A stretch of 6,254 nucleotides of DNA from Chitinophagales bacterium (GCA_014380545.1 JACMJP010000104.1:1-6254), one strand, 5' to 3'; numbered from the stretch's first letter, positions 1-6,084 are shown. Numbers and translations are program-made. Notes: a model not told the origin generated them from the sequence alone.

Positions 1-52
1 GCAATAATTTGAGGAAAATTGTATATGTGCATGGTATAGGCAAGGGTATAAC

Positions 53-60
53 CAAATATA
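53..60 (-). promoter_or_regulatory. possible -7 promoter box reading toward the left edge
   Basis: Read on the minus strand this is TATATTTG, an exact match to the Bacteroidota -7 consensus TAnnTTTG. A minus-strand ATG follows about 20 bases later (positions 32-30) and stays open to the window edge for 10 codons (MHIYNFPQII). This could be the start of a gene lying to the left. No convincing -33 TTG is seen, and the region is AT-rich enough for a chance match, so this is only a weak candidate. Confidence 0.2.
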
Positions 61-127
61 TATACAGGGTTAGCGCCGCTTTTTTAAATTAATAGATAAG
101 AAAGGAAAGAAATATCAAATGCAAAAA

Positions 128-511
128 TCAAATAGTTTTAGCTCTGATGCTTAAAAGATCACTTACAGTAGTTACTAAATGTTGCATATCAAATGGCTTT
201 GAAATAAAATAATCAGCACCTGCATTTAAACAAATTTTATCTATATCGGGAAGAGCCGAGATCATGAGAACAGGAAGATGTGCAGTGGAGCTATCTTTTT
301 TTATGCGGCTGCAAACATCAACTCCATTTATATTGGCTATAAGCTTATCAAGTATAACAAGGTCAATTTTATTCTTCTGTATTGTTTTTTCTGTTTGTTC
401 TGCACTATTTAATAAGGTAACATTATAACCGTAATACTCAAGCATCATTTTAAGCGCCCCTCCAATATCCGGATCATCATCAACAACTAAAATTCGTTTA
501 CTGTCTTCCAT
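128..511 (-). CDS. single-domain response regulator (CheY-like receiver)
   Basis: This is a 127-residue stand-alone receiver domain, the phosphoacceptor half of a two-component system, expected in the cytoplasm. The acidic pocket is D11-D13 in ILVVDDDPD, the phosphoacceptor is D55, the switch Ser is S85 in ISA, and the invariant Lys is K105 in SKPF. All catalytic positions are therefore present. There is no DNA-binding or other output domain after about residue 122, so it should act by protein contact or in a phosphorelay. The loop after D55 reads DKLIANINGVD, without the Met/Leu-Pro pair common in this family. No histidine kinase is in the window, so the partner is unknown. The ATG start is preceded by an A/T-rich leader and gives the complete first beta strand. 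The receiver call is firm; the pathway is not known. Confidence 0.93.
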   Translation of the reverse strand: MEDSKRILVVDDDPDIGGALKMMLEYYGYNVTLLNSAEQTEKTIQKNKIDLVILDKLIANINGVDVCSRIKKDSSTAHLPVLMISALPDIDKICLNAGADYFISKPFDMQHLVTTVSDLLSIRAKTI

Positions 512-863
512 TTTATTTTATTCTTCCGGAACAAACTTAAAGCCACCTTATTGCCGGCTATAGTTGAAATCTCCGCCAACCGCTATAATTAATAGGTTAT
601 GTGTAATTGATAAATTTTATAGCTTTATTAAATGGTTTATCATAAACTAATTATCAGAACATAAAAAGTAAATTTTTACCCGTAAAAGGAATAATTTCTA
701 CTGGTTTCTTTAAAAATATTTATTCCGAATCCTATAAGGCCCGGCTACATACGAAAATTTATAACACATGGATCCGGCAACTACTTTTACCAGGAATATA
801 CTGTGTTTTTGCCTGTAAGATGCCTGCAGTAATAGTTATATAAAAAAAACAAACTGCGCAGTT
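512..863. other. 352-bp gene-free intergenic region
   Basis: No open frame longer than about 20 codons with a plausible start is seen on either strand. Contents are the -7 candidate near 532-539, two short near-perfect palindromes (GTTTAT-C-ATAAAC at 635-647 and TTTTAC-CC-GTAAAA at 674-687), and the terminator-like hairpin at 842-864 at its right end. The palindromes lie 120-180 bases before the response-regulator start and could be protein-binding sites, but in DNA this AT-rich they may be chance. I recognise no tRNA or other structured RNA here. Confidence 0.6.
532..539 (-). promoter_or_regulatory. candidate -7 box for the response regulator
   Basis: The minus-strand sequence TAAGTTTG matches TAnnTTTG exactly and ends 20 bases before the response-regulator ATG at 511, implying a short leader of about 12-16 bases. 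No TTG/TTTG is seen at the normal -33 distance, so support rests on the -7 box and its position. Confidence 0.35.
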
Positions 864-864
864 T
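842..864 (-). terminator. intrinsic terminator of the esterase/ATP-grasp/ligase group
   Basis: AAACTGCGCAGTTT (851-864) is a perfect palindrome. In minus-strand RNA it is followed by G and then eight U (the A-run at 842-849). It folds as a 5-bp stem with a GCGC loop and overlaps the last base of the TAA stop of the 864-1976 gene. The stem is short and weak, but stem, U-tract and position together fit a rho-independent terminator closing the minus-strand operon. Confidence 0.5.
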
Positions 865-1976
865 TAAATGCCGACATAACTTTCGGCAATCATATAATCT
901 ACAAGTTTGTTGAAGTCTTCCCCGCCCTTGTAGTACTCAGCTACCTGCCTGTCGGCACCGGTACCGTTTAAGAGTATCCATTTTATATTTTCCATTTCTT
1001 CACGGCTGCCCAATTCATCCACTACATCATCTACAAAATAGAGCATTTCATAAATGAGTTCTTTGGCATCCACTTCTTCCTGCTTTCCGAAATCAATAAG
1101 CTTACCGCCTATACCAAATCTTGCGGCCCTCCATTTATTTTCATTTATAAGAGCCTTGTCGTAATTGCGCCAGCCTATATTGTTTTTCATGAGCTTGAAT
1201 AGTTTGGCAGTAAGCGCCTGCATAAGTGCTGCAAGTGCTATAGTTTCATCAGCCCGCATGGGGATGTCGCACATGCGGAATTCAATTGTATTGAAATAAG
1301 GATGCACCCGCAGATCCCACCATATCTTTTTACCATTGTCAATACAATTTGTTTTTACAAGCAGCGAAACGAAATTATCAAAATGGCTTGCATCATTAAA
1401 TGTATCGGGAATACCTGTTCTTGGAAATTTGTCAAATACTTTGGTTCTGAATGATTTAAAACCTGTGTCTCTACCTTCCCAGAAGGGTGAGTTTGTGCTT
1501 AAGGCAAAAATGTGCGGAAGAAAATAACGCAATGAATTCATCATAAAAACTGCAACATCCCTGCTCGGCATACCAACATGCACATGCAGCCCGAATATTA
1601 AATTGCTTCTGGCAGCATCCTGCATTTCATAAACAATTTCTTCGTAGCGGGGATGATTGGTAATGAGTTGTTCTTTCCACAATGCAAAAGGGTGCGTTCC
1701 TGCCCCGGCAATTTTTAATCCTTCAGCTTCCGCAAGATCGGCAACAATGCGGCGGAGTTTAATTACTTCTTCTCTTCCTTCTTTTATATCCTTTAAAATT
1801 TTTGTTGCAACTTCCACAACACTCTGATGCATTTCAGCTTTTATCTGTTCACCGTATTTTTCACCCGCTTCAATAATATTATGCTTGCGGCTGCTCAGGT
1901 CTCTGCTTACCGGATCAATTATCTGGAATTCTTCTTCAATACCGAGGGTGAATACTGAATAATCTATTTTATGCAT
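864..1976 (-). CDS. ybdK: YbdK-type carboxylate-amine ligase (glutamate-cysteine ligase family 2)
   Basis: The 370-residue protein matches E. coli YbdK in length and order of motifs: FTLGIEEEF (9-17), GAGTHPF (91-97), FGLHVHVG (128-135), ALSTNSPFWEGRDTGF (158-173), TIEFRMCDIP (230-239) and NKWRAARFG (280-288). The family couples ATP hydrolysis to joining a carboxylate, classically the gamma-carboxyl of glutamate, to an amine through an acyl-phosphate. The Glu-rich strand at 14-16 and the HVH motif lie in the ATP/metal site. E. coli YbdK has only weak glutamate-cysteine ligase activity in vitro and its true substrate is unknown, so no glutathione role should be assumed. There is no signal peptide, so it should be cytosolic. 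It is the last of three co-directional genes, 135 bp after the ATP-grasp gene, with a hairpin at its stop. The ATG start gives the full conserved N-terminus. Confidence 0.93.
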   Translation of the reverse strand: MHKIDYSVFTLGIEEEFQIIDPVSRDLSSRKHNIIEAGEKYGEQIKAEMHQSVVEVATKILKDIKEGREEVIKLRRIVADLAEAEGLKIAGAGTHPFALWKEQLITNHPRYEEIVYEMQDAARSNLIFGLHVHVGMPSRDVAVFMMNSLRYFLPHIFALSTNSPFWEGRDTGFKSFRTKVFDKFPRTGIPDTFNDASHFDNFVSLLVKTNCIDNGKKIWWDLRVHPYFNTIEFRMCDIPMRADETIALAALMQALTAKLFKLMKNNIGWRNYDKALINENKWRAARFGIGGKLIDFGKQEEVDAKELIYEMLYFVDDVVDELGSREEMENIKWILLNGTGADRQVAEYYKGGEDFNKLVDYMIAESYVGI

Positions 1977-2081
1977 TGTTGGTATTAATACTTGTGAGTT
2001 AATTTTATTCTGAAGCTGATTTACAAATTACAATTTAATTATTTTTAATTTTTTTTAAGAAGTATAAATTCTTGTTTTATT

Positions 2082-2109
2082 ATTCACTACCCACCACTTC
2101 CCCTTCACC
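2082..2109. repeat. degenerate heptanucleotide tandem array
   Basis: On the plus strand the bases divide into four consecutive 7-mers related to ATTCACC: ATTCACT, ACCCACC, ACTTCCC and CTTCACC (1, 2, 3 and 1 mismatches). The stretch lies two bases beyond the stop of the ATP-grasp gene. From 2075 to 2115 the plus strand has no G. It may be a decayed short tandem repeat of the heptad type seen in intergenic DNA of many bacteria, or only a low-complexity pyrimidine-rich patch. Confidence 0.35.
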
Positions 2110-2111
2110 AT

Positions 2112-3092
2112 TTATGAATTTCCCTTTTGTGTTTCTGATGTATGCGGAAATCCGTAAACAGAATTTTTCATAAATGTTCCCCATGTGAAATTTACAATTC
2201 CCGGTTTAGAATTCATAGCTCTTTCAATTGTCATTAATGCTGCATGTTCAACAACCCATTCAAAATTTTCATCGCCTACAGATGACTTGTCAGCATCAGG
2301 GGCAGGATTACAGAAATCTATTGCATATGGAATTCCATCCCGCACAGCCCATTCAACTGTATTAAAATCATAACCCAATGCAGAATTTAATGTAAGTGTA
2401 TTTTTTGTTACAAGATCAATTAATTGCTGCGAAGGAGTGGGGCCATTCCATGTATACCGCAAGTGCGGTTCGTTTCTCGGCTCATAAGGCATTACTAAAA
2501 CATATTTTCCGCCAAGGCAATAACAACGGAAATAGTAATCAAATACAATTTCTTCCTGCAGCATCATTACGTCTTCGCCGCTCTCGCTATATTTTTTAAA
2601 GAAGTCTTCCATGGTGTCAATTTTAGAAACACCTCTCCATCCGCCACCATCAAATGGTTTCATATAAGTTGGAAAGCCTGTGTAGCCAAATATACTTTCC
2701 CAGTCGAGCGGGTATTTTAAATTGCGGAATGAATTTGTTTTTGTGTTCTTCGGAATATCATGCGATGGAAGTAAAACAGATTTAGGAACAGGTATTCCAA
2801 GTTTTACTGCAAGCGCATTATTAAAAAATTTTTCATCGGCACTCCACCAGAAAGGATTATTCATTACCGCAGTTCCACTTATAGCAGCATTTTTTAAATA
2901 GCCCCTGTAAAAAGGAACATCATGCGAAATACGATCAAGAATAACAGCATATCCTGCTGGCTCACCCTGCATCACTTTATCAATACTCACAGCTTCTGCA
3001 ATTATGCCGTCAATACTTTTAGAATTTATTCTTTCTATAAATGCATTTGGAAAACTTTCTTCCATACCGTGGAGTATTCCTATTTTTTTCAT
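2112..3092 (-). CDS. ATP-grasp domain protein, probable carboxylate-amine ligase
   Basis: This 326-residue protein has the ATP-grasp layout. An N-terminal pre-ATP-grasp alpha/beta region (1-80) starts with the strand KKIGILHG and contains ILDRISHDVPFYRG (51-64). An adenine-side segment follows (about 85-110, KLGIPVPKSVLLP). The glycine-rich ATP loop is KPFDGGGWRGVSKI (145-158), with K145 as a probable phosphate contact. LQEEI (178-182) is the hinge/ribose region. Probable metal ligands are E247 in NTVEWAV and D259 and N262 in AIDFCNP. The family makes amide or peptide bonds through acyl-phosphates; here the substrate is unknown. No transmembrane segment or signal peptide is seen. It lies between the esterase (125-bp gap) and the YbdK-like ligase (135-bp gap) on the same strand, and no good promoter box was found directly upstream, so co-transcription from the esterase promoter is inferred. 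The ATG start is preceded by AT-rich sequence. Confidence 0.88.
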   Translation of the reverse strand: MKKIGILHGMEESFPNAFIERINSKSIDGIIAEAVSIDKVMQGEPAGYAVILDRISHDVPFYRGYLKNAAISGTAVMNNPFWWSADEKFFNNALAVKLGIPVPKSVLLPSHDIPKNTKTNSFRNLKYPLDWESIFGYTGFPTYMKPFDGGGWRGVSKIDTMEDFFKKYSESGEDVMMLQEEIVFDYYFRCYCLGGKYVLVMPYEPRNEPHLRYTWNGPTPSQQLIDLVTKNTLTLNSALGYDFNTVEWAVRDGIPYAIDFCNPAPDADKSSVGDENFEWVVEHAALMTIERAMNSKPGIVNFTWGTFMKNSVYGFPHTSETQKGNS

Positions 3093-3217
3093 TTTATAAA
3101 TTATTGAGTTAATTAAATTATTTGGGTTATTAGTTATTGAAATGATTTATGAATTAAAATTATTTTATGAATATTATTCAGATGCCGGCTATTTTATTCA
3201 TTTTTATTTATTGCCGC

Positions 3218-4018
3218 TTAATCATTTTGTATATTATTTGCTGATTCGTCCGCCTTAACTTCTTCCTGCATTTCTTTATGTAATCCTTCTTTTGTTTTTT
3301 CAATATCAAGCCAGCTTAAAAATTTAGGGAACTGATTTCTCCAGCAGGGCCAGTCATGTTTTTCGCCTGCTGCAACTTCAAGTGTATGCGGAATATGTTT
3401 TAATCCGAGCATGTGTGCCATTTGATAATTACTTTCCAGGCACATATCAAATTCAGCTGAGCCTAAAAATGTCTGCATTTTCCATAACCACGGATCATTC
3501 ATATCTGTAACATAATCTGTTGGGTTATTAAAATATACATCATCATTATAAAACCCATCCATCTGCCCTTTAATATCAAATTTTGCTGCCATGCTGAATA
3601 ATGCTGCAGTTATATCCGGATGACGGAAAGCAAAATTCAATGCATGATAACCACCGAAACTGCAACCCGCAACGCCGATCCTGTCGAAACCGGTTTCTGC
3701 TTTCATGCGGGGATATAATTCCTCTGCAAGAAACCTGTCGTATAAAATATGATTTTTTACCCTGTATTCAGGTTGTGCCTCTTCATTATACCAGCTGTGT
3801 TTATCAATACCATCCGGGCAGTAAACTTTTATAATCCCGTTATCAATGAACCAGCCTATTGCATCAATTAATTTAAAATCCCTGTTTTCATAATGCATAC
3901 CCATAGAAGTAGGAAAAAGTATGATAGGGAAACCGCCTGTTCCGAAAGTAAGCATTTCCATTTGCAAACCAAGGATGAGCGAATGCCAGCTATGTTTTTG
4001 TTCGTTGTGATTTTCCAA
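3218..4018 (-). CDS. alpha/beta-hydrolase putative esterase, TTG start
   Basis: A 266-residue serine hydrolase of the putative-esterase (esterase D-like) superfamily, not specific to a known substrate. The nucleophile elbow is GCSFGG (118-123) with S120 as nucleophile. The likely catalytic His is H221 in GEKHDWPCW, and the acid is probably E189 or D191 in GSAEFD. The N-terminal HSWHSLILGLQMEMLTFG and FPTSMGMHYE (35-44) resemble a conserved bacterial esterase subgroup. There is no secretion signal, so it should be cytosolic. The first codon is TTG: an in-frame TAA lies five codons upstream, no ATG or GTG falls between, and the first in-frame ATG (residue 20) would remove the conserved first strand. 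Residues about 239-266 form a charged Glu/Lys/Asn-rich tail beyond the normal fold. It is first in the minus-strand operon, presumably acting on a substrate or product of the two ligases. The hydrolase call is firm; the substrate is unknown. Confidence 0.87.
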   Translation of the reverse strand: MENHNEQKHSWHSLILGLQMEMLTFGTGGFPIILFPTSMGMHYENRDFKLIDAIGWFIDNGIIKVYCPDGIDKHSWYNEEAQPEYRVKNHILYDRFLAEELYPRMKAETGFDRIGVAGCSFGGYHALNFAFRHPDITAALFSMAAKFDIKGQMDGFYNDDVYFNNPTDYVTDMNDPWLWKMQTFLGSAEFDMCLESNYQMAHMLGLKHIPHTLEVAAGEKHDWPCWRNQFPKFLSWLDIEKTKEGLHKEMQEEVKADESANNIQND

Positions 4019-4042
4019 ATTGTTTTTACTTTAATTGTGCCG

Positions 4043-4071
4043 CAAAATTAACACAAACACTTTTGTGACAA
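4043..4071 (-). promoter_or_regulatory. promoter of the esterase/ATP-grasp/ligase operon
   Basis: On the minus strand a TTG (4071-4069) is followed after 18 bases by TAATTTTG (4050-4043), an exact TAnnTTTG. This is the best two-part Bacteroidota promoter in the window. The predicted start of transcription, about 6 bases on (near 4037), would leave a leader of roughly 18 bases before the TTG start codon at 4018. Confidence 0.5.
4052..4067. promoter_or_regulatory. inverted repeat in the promoter spacer, possible operator
   Basis: CACAAA-CACT-TTTGTG is a 6-bp perfect inverted repeat with a 4-bp centre. It lies exactly between the -33 and -7 elements of the minus-strand promoter and about 75 bases before the -7 box of the divergent plus-strand gene. 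The position is that of a repressor operator. No regulator gene in the window is an obvious partner, and the response regulator at 128-511 has no DNA-binding domain. Confidence 0.35.
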
Positions 4072-4142
4072 GACCCTTTACAATAAATTCATTTACGAAC
4101 AATTCAATTGAAAAATATGTAAATAATTTCTTCCGCAACATA

Positions 4143-4150
4143 TACATTTG
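4143..4150 (+). promoter_or_regulatory. -7 box of the divergent esterase, leaderless geometry
   Basis: TACATTTG matches TAnnTTTG exactly and ends six bases before the ATG at 4157. Transcription from it would begin at or within a few bases of that ATG, so the mRNA would be leaderless or nearly so. No -33 TTG is seen at normal spacing (the nearest is 32 bases upstream). The last three bases are the TTG at 4148, which could be mistaken for a start codon. Confidence 0.45.
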
Positions 4151-4156
4151 CAGCCG

Positions 4157-4969
4157 ATGATGGTAGATAATAAAAATGATGTACAGGTTATATCTACAAA
4201 TGTGAACTCCTCATTCCTGGGAAGGGAAGTAGACCTGACTATTATATTGCCTCCCGATTATTCTTTAAGGCCTTATCCTGTTTTATGGTTAAATGACGGG
4301 CAGGATATTCCGGCTCTTGATCTTGTGAAAATTGTGGAAGAATTATTTGAGACGGATGTTGTGCGACATTTTGTTATTATAGGTATTCATGCAAATGAGG
4401 ACCGCATGCAGGAATACGGAACACTGGAAATGGCCGATTATGCAAAGCGGGGCGGCAGGGCAAATTTATATGCTGAATTTGTTGTGCAGGAATTAATGCC
4501 TGCGGTACGCTCAAATTATCATGTTTCTTTCGCCACAAAAAATAATGTGATAGCAGGCTTTTCCCTCGGTGCATTATCGGCTATTGACATTGCATGGAAT
4601 TATCCCACACATTTTGGAAGGGTTGGTGTTTTTTCCGGCTCATTATGGTGGAGAAAAAGAGCAGTGAATAAATGGTATAAAGACGACAGGGACAGAATTA
4701 TTCACCAGGTAATTCGCAATGGCGAAAAACGGGAAGGATTAAAATTCTGGTTTGAAGCAGGAACACTGGATGAAACATCAGACAGAAATAATAACGGATT
4801 AATAGATTCTCTTGACGATACCGTTGACCTAATAAAAGAACTCACCGCAAAAGGTTATGACGGGCAAAAAGATATTCAGTTTGTAGTGGTAAAAGGAGGG
4901 GAGCACAACCAGCAAACATGGAAAGAAGTAATGCCAAATTTTTTAATCTGGGCCTTTGGCAGGAAATAA
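4157..4969 (+). CDS. esterase D / enterochelin-esterase-like alpha/beta hydrolase
   Basis: Numbered from the ATG at 4157, this is a 270-residue putative-esterase (PF00756-type) hydrolase. The nucleophile elbow is GFSLGA (134-139) with S136. The catalytic acid is most likely D205 in GTLDE, and the His is H250 in GGEHNQQTW. PVLWLNDGQD (41-50) is the typical second-strand motif. Residues 209-220 (DRNNNGLIDSLD) fit an EF-hand/dockerin-type calcium loop, inserted just after the catalytic Asp. No signal peptide is seen, so it should be cytosolic. The frame is open from a TTG at 4148, but that TTG is part of a perfect -7 box, so ATG 4157 (or the adjacent ATG 4160) is preferred. It is divergent from the esterase/ligase operon across 138 bp and may share its regulation. 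It ends 28 bp from the convergent reductase gene. The substrate (ester, siderophore or peptide ester) cannot be told. Confidence 0.88.
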   Translation: MMVDNKNDVQVISTNVNSSFLGREVDLTIILPPDYSLRPYPVLWLNDGQDIPALDLVKIVEELFETDVVRHFVIIGIHANEDRMQEYGTLEMADYAKRGGRANLYAEFVVQELMPAVRSNYHVSFATKNNVIAGFSLGALSAIDIAWNYPTHFGRVGVFSGSLWWRKRAVNKWYKDDRDRIIHQVIRNGEKREGLKFWFEAGTLDETSDRNNNGLIDSLDDTVDLIKELTAKGYDGQKDIQFVVVKGGEHNQQTWKEVMPNFLIWAFGRK

Positions 4970-4997
4970 AAATATATAATTAGGGTTCGCCTTTCAA

Positions 4998-5534
4998 CTA
5001 TCGTTTTCTAAGATATTTACTTTTTACAAGTATATTATTATGCACCACTGTTTCTGCATGTTCAAATTTAAGTTCTAAATTATTTTTACTGAACAAAGGA
5101 ATTCCTGAACCAAGAAGTATAGGAATTTTTGTTATTGTTATTTCATCTATCAGATCTTCTTTTAAAAAACTCTGTATGGTTTTTCCACCATCAATATAAA
5201 GATCATTCATTCCTTTATGCTTAAGCGATTCAATTATACTTTTTAATTCGCCTTTTACAATTTCAACCTTTGCAGATAAATTACCCGGCACTACATTTAA
5301 AGAATTACTTAATACAAATATTGGTTTGGATTTAGGATAAGGCCATTCATTAAATCCTAATACAGTTTCAAATGTATTTCTTCCCATTACTATTCCGTCT
5401 ATTCTTTCAAGAAATATAGAAAAACCGTAATCACTATTATCAGGATTTGGAATTTCCATTAACCAGTCAATACTTCCATCTTCCCTGGCTATATAACCAT
5501 CAAGGCTTGTAGCGATATAAACGATATTAGACAT
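4998..5534 (-). CDS. RibD C-terminal / dihydrofolate reductase-like protein
   Basis: This 178-residue protein belongs to the single-domain RibD-C/DHFR-fold group of the YyaP/YwjB kind. Visible motifs are IVYIATSLDGYIAREDGSID (4-23), the NADPH-loop region DGIVMGRNTFE (46-56), PIFVLS (71-76), the GG nucleotide motif in LYIDGGKTIQ (112-121) and TKIPILLGSGIPLF (135-148). The fold binds NADPH and reduces pterin- or pyrimidine-like substrates, but members outside riboflavin synthesis are largely uncharacterised. A folate role is not shown, as canonical FolA motifs are not evident. It lies 31 bp after the OsmC-like gene on the same strand, with no promoter box in that gap, so the two are probably co-transcribed. 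The start is ATG and the stop is TAG; no terminator hairpin is visible in the 28-bp convergent gap beyond it. Confidence 0.9.
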   Translation of the reverse strand: MSNIVYIATSLDGYIAREDGSIDWLMEIPNPDNSDYGFSIFLERIDGIVMGRNTFETVLGFNEWPYPKSKPIFVLSNSLNVVPGNLSAKVEIVKGELKSIIESLKHKGMNDLYIDGGKTIQSFLKEDLIDEITITKIPILLGSGIPLFSKNNLELKFEHAETVVHNNILVKSKYLRKR

Positions 5535-5565
5535 ACTATTTTCTTTATAAGCTTTGCTATTTCTC

Positions 5566-6072
5566 TTATTGTTTATTAAACGTTGTTTCCACCTTCACAC
5601 CTTTTACTAAAGTTTGATAAACAACACAATATCTTTCAGTGAGTTTTGCAAGAGATAACATTTGTTCTTCTGTTGCATCTGTATCGAGTGTGAAGGAGAG
5701 GCGAATGCTCATAAAGCCAACGGGTACTTCTTTTGAAACTCCGAGTGTTCCCCGAAAATCAAGATCGCCTTCTGCTTTTATACTTCCGTTTTTTATATCT
5801 ATACCAATGGCCGTTGATACAGCCTGCAAAGTAACACCAGCACAGGCTACCAATGCTTCCAGCAAAAAATCGCCTGAGCAAGCCAGCATTCCGCTTCCAC
5901 CTGTTGCCTTGTGAAGCCCTGCTTCAACTATTGCTTTTCCTGTTTCTACTTTGCAGGTAATACCCTCGCTAATTTTACCATTTGCTGTAAGTGTTATCAT
6001 TGCGGATTCAGGTTGCTGACGATATTTTTCTTTCAGCGGTGCCTGTAATTTTTTTAATTCTTCTGAGTTCAT
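5566..6072 (-). CDS. OsmC/Ohr-family protein, putative peroxiredoxin-like reductase
   Basis: A 168-residue OsmC-family protein. The two catalytic cysteines are C77 in LVACAGVTL and C149 in ERYCVVYQTL, the standard pair on the central helices. Such proteins reduce organic hydroperoxides with thiol reductants. The GDFLLEALVACAG stretch (67-79) is the typical first-Cys helix, and the long N-terminal helix (1-20) is like that of several OsmC relatives. C40 and C65 are additional. Whether it is Ohr-like or YhfA-like cannot be settled by eye. There is no signal peptide, so it should be cytosolic. It leads a two-gene minus-strand unit with the DHFR-like gene, an oxidative-stress/NADPH-linked pairing by inference. 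A -7 box (6077-6084) ends four bases before the ATG, so the transcript may be leaderless. Confidence 0.92.
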   Translation of the reverse strand: MNSEELKKLQAPLKEKYRQQPESAMITLTANGKISEGITCKVETGKAIVEAGLHKATGGSGMLACSGDFLLEALVACAGVTLQAVSTAIGIDIKNGSIKAEGDLDFRGTLGVSKEVPVGFMSIRLSFTLDTDATEEQMLSLAKLTERYCVVYQTLVKGVKVETTFNKQ

Positions 6073-6076
6073 AATT

Positions 6077-6084
6077 CAAAGATA
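6077..6084 (-). promoter_or_regulatory. -7 box of the OsmC/reductase pair, leaderless geometry
   Basis: The minus strand reads TATCTTTG, an exact TAnnTTTG, then AATT and the ATG at 6072. Transcription would start at or next to the start codon. No -33 TTG is seen at normal spacing. Its agreement with the geometry at 4143-4157 raises confidence slightly. Confidence 0.4.

Noticed and set aside
64..88. GC-rich AGCGCCGCT followed by six T, like a plus-strand terminator
   Set aside because: The stem is only three base pairs around a three-base loop, too weak, and no plus-strand gene ends there.
725..777. CCGAATCC and GGATCCGG as arms of a long-range hairpin or recombination site
   Set aside because: Eight-base arms with one mismatch and a 37-base spacer are expected by chance; no integrase or tRNA is nearby.
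1336..1527. Plus-strand 63-codon open frame opposite the YbdK-like gene
   Set aside because: It lies wholly antisense to a strongly conserved coding region and the peptide has no recognisable motif; it is a shadow frame.
864..1976. Assignment of the YbdK-like gene as a glutathione-synthesis enzyme
   Set aside because: Family members have only weak or unproven glutamate-cysteine ligase activity, and the neighbouring ATP-grasp protein is not recognisably GshB.
2185..3107. Three plus-strand open frames opposite the ATP-grasp gene
   Set aside because: All are antisense to conserved ATP-grasp motifs and show no family resemblance or promoter.
3601..3834. Plus-strand 77-codon open frame opposite the first esterase
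   Set aside because: Antisense to the nucleophile-elbow region of a clear hydrolase; composition is that of a shadow frame.
4377..4574. Minus-strand 65-codon open frame opposite the second esterase
   Set aside because: Antisense to the conserved catalytic region, with no supporting signal.
4950..4997. Terminator between the convergent esterase and reductase genes
   Set aside because: Only a 3-bp GCC/GGC stem inside the esterase end is seen, with no proper hairpin and U-tract in either direction.
5639..5914. Plus-strand 91-codon open frame opposite the OsmC-like gene
   Set aside because: Lies over both conserved OsmC cysteine-helix regions on the other strand; the Ser/Pro-rich product is typical of an antisense frame.
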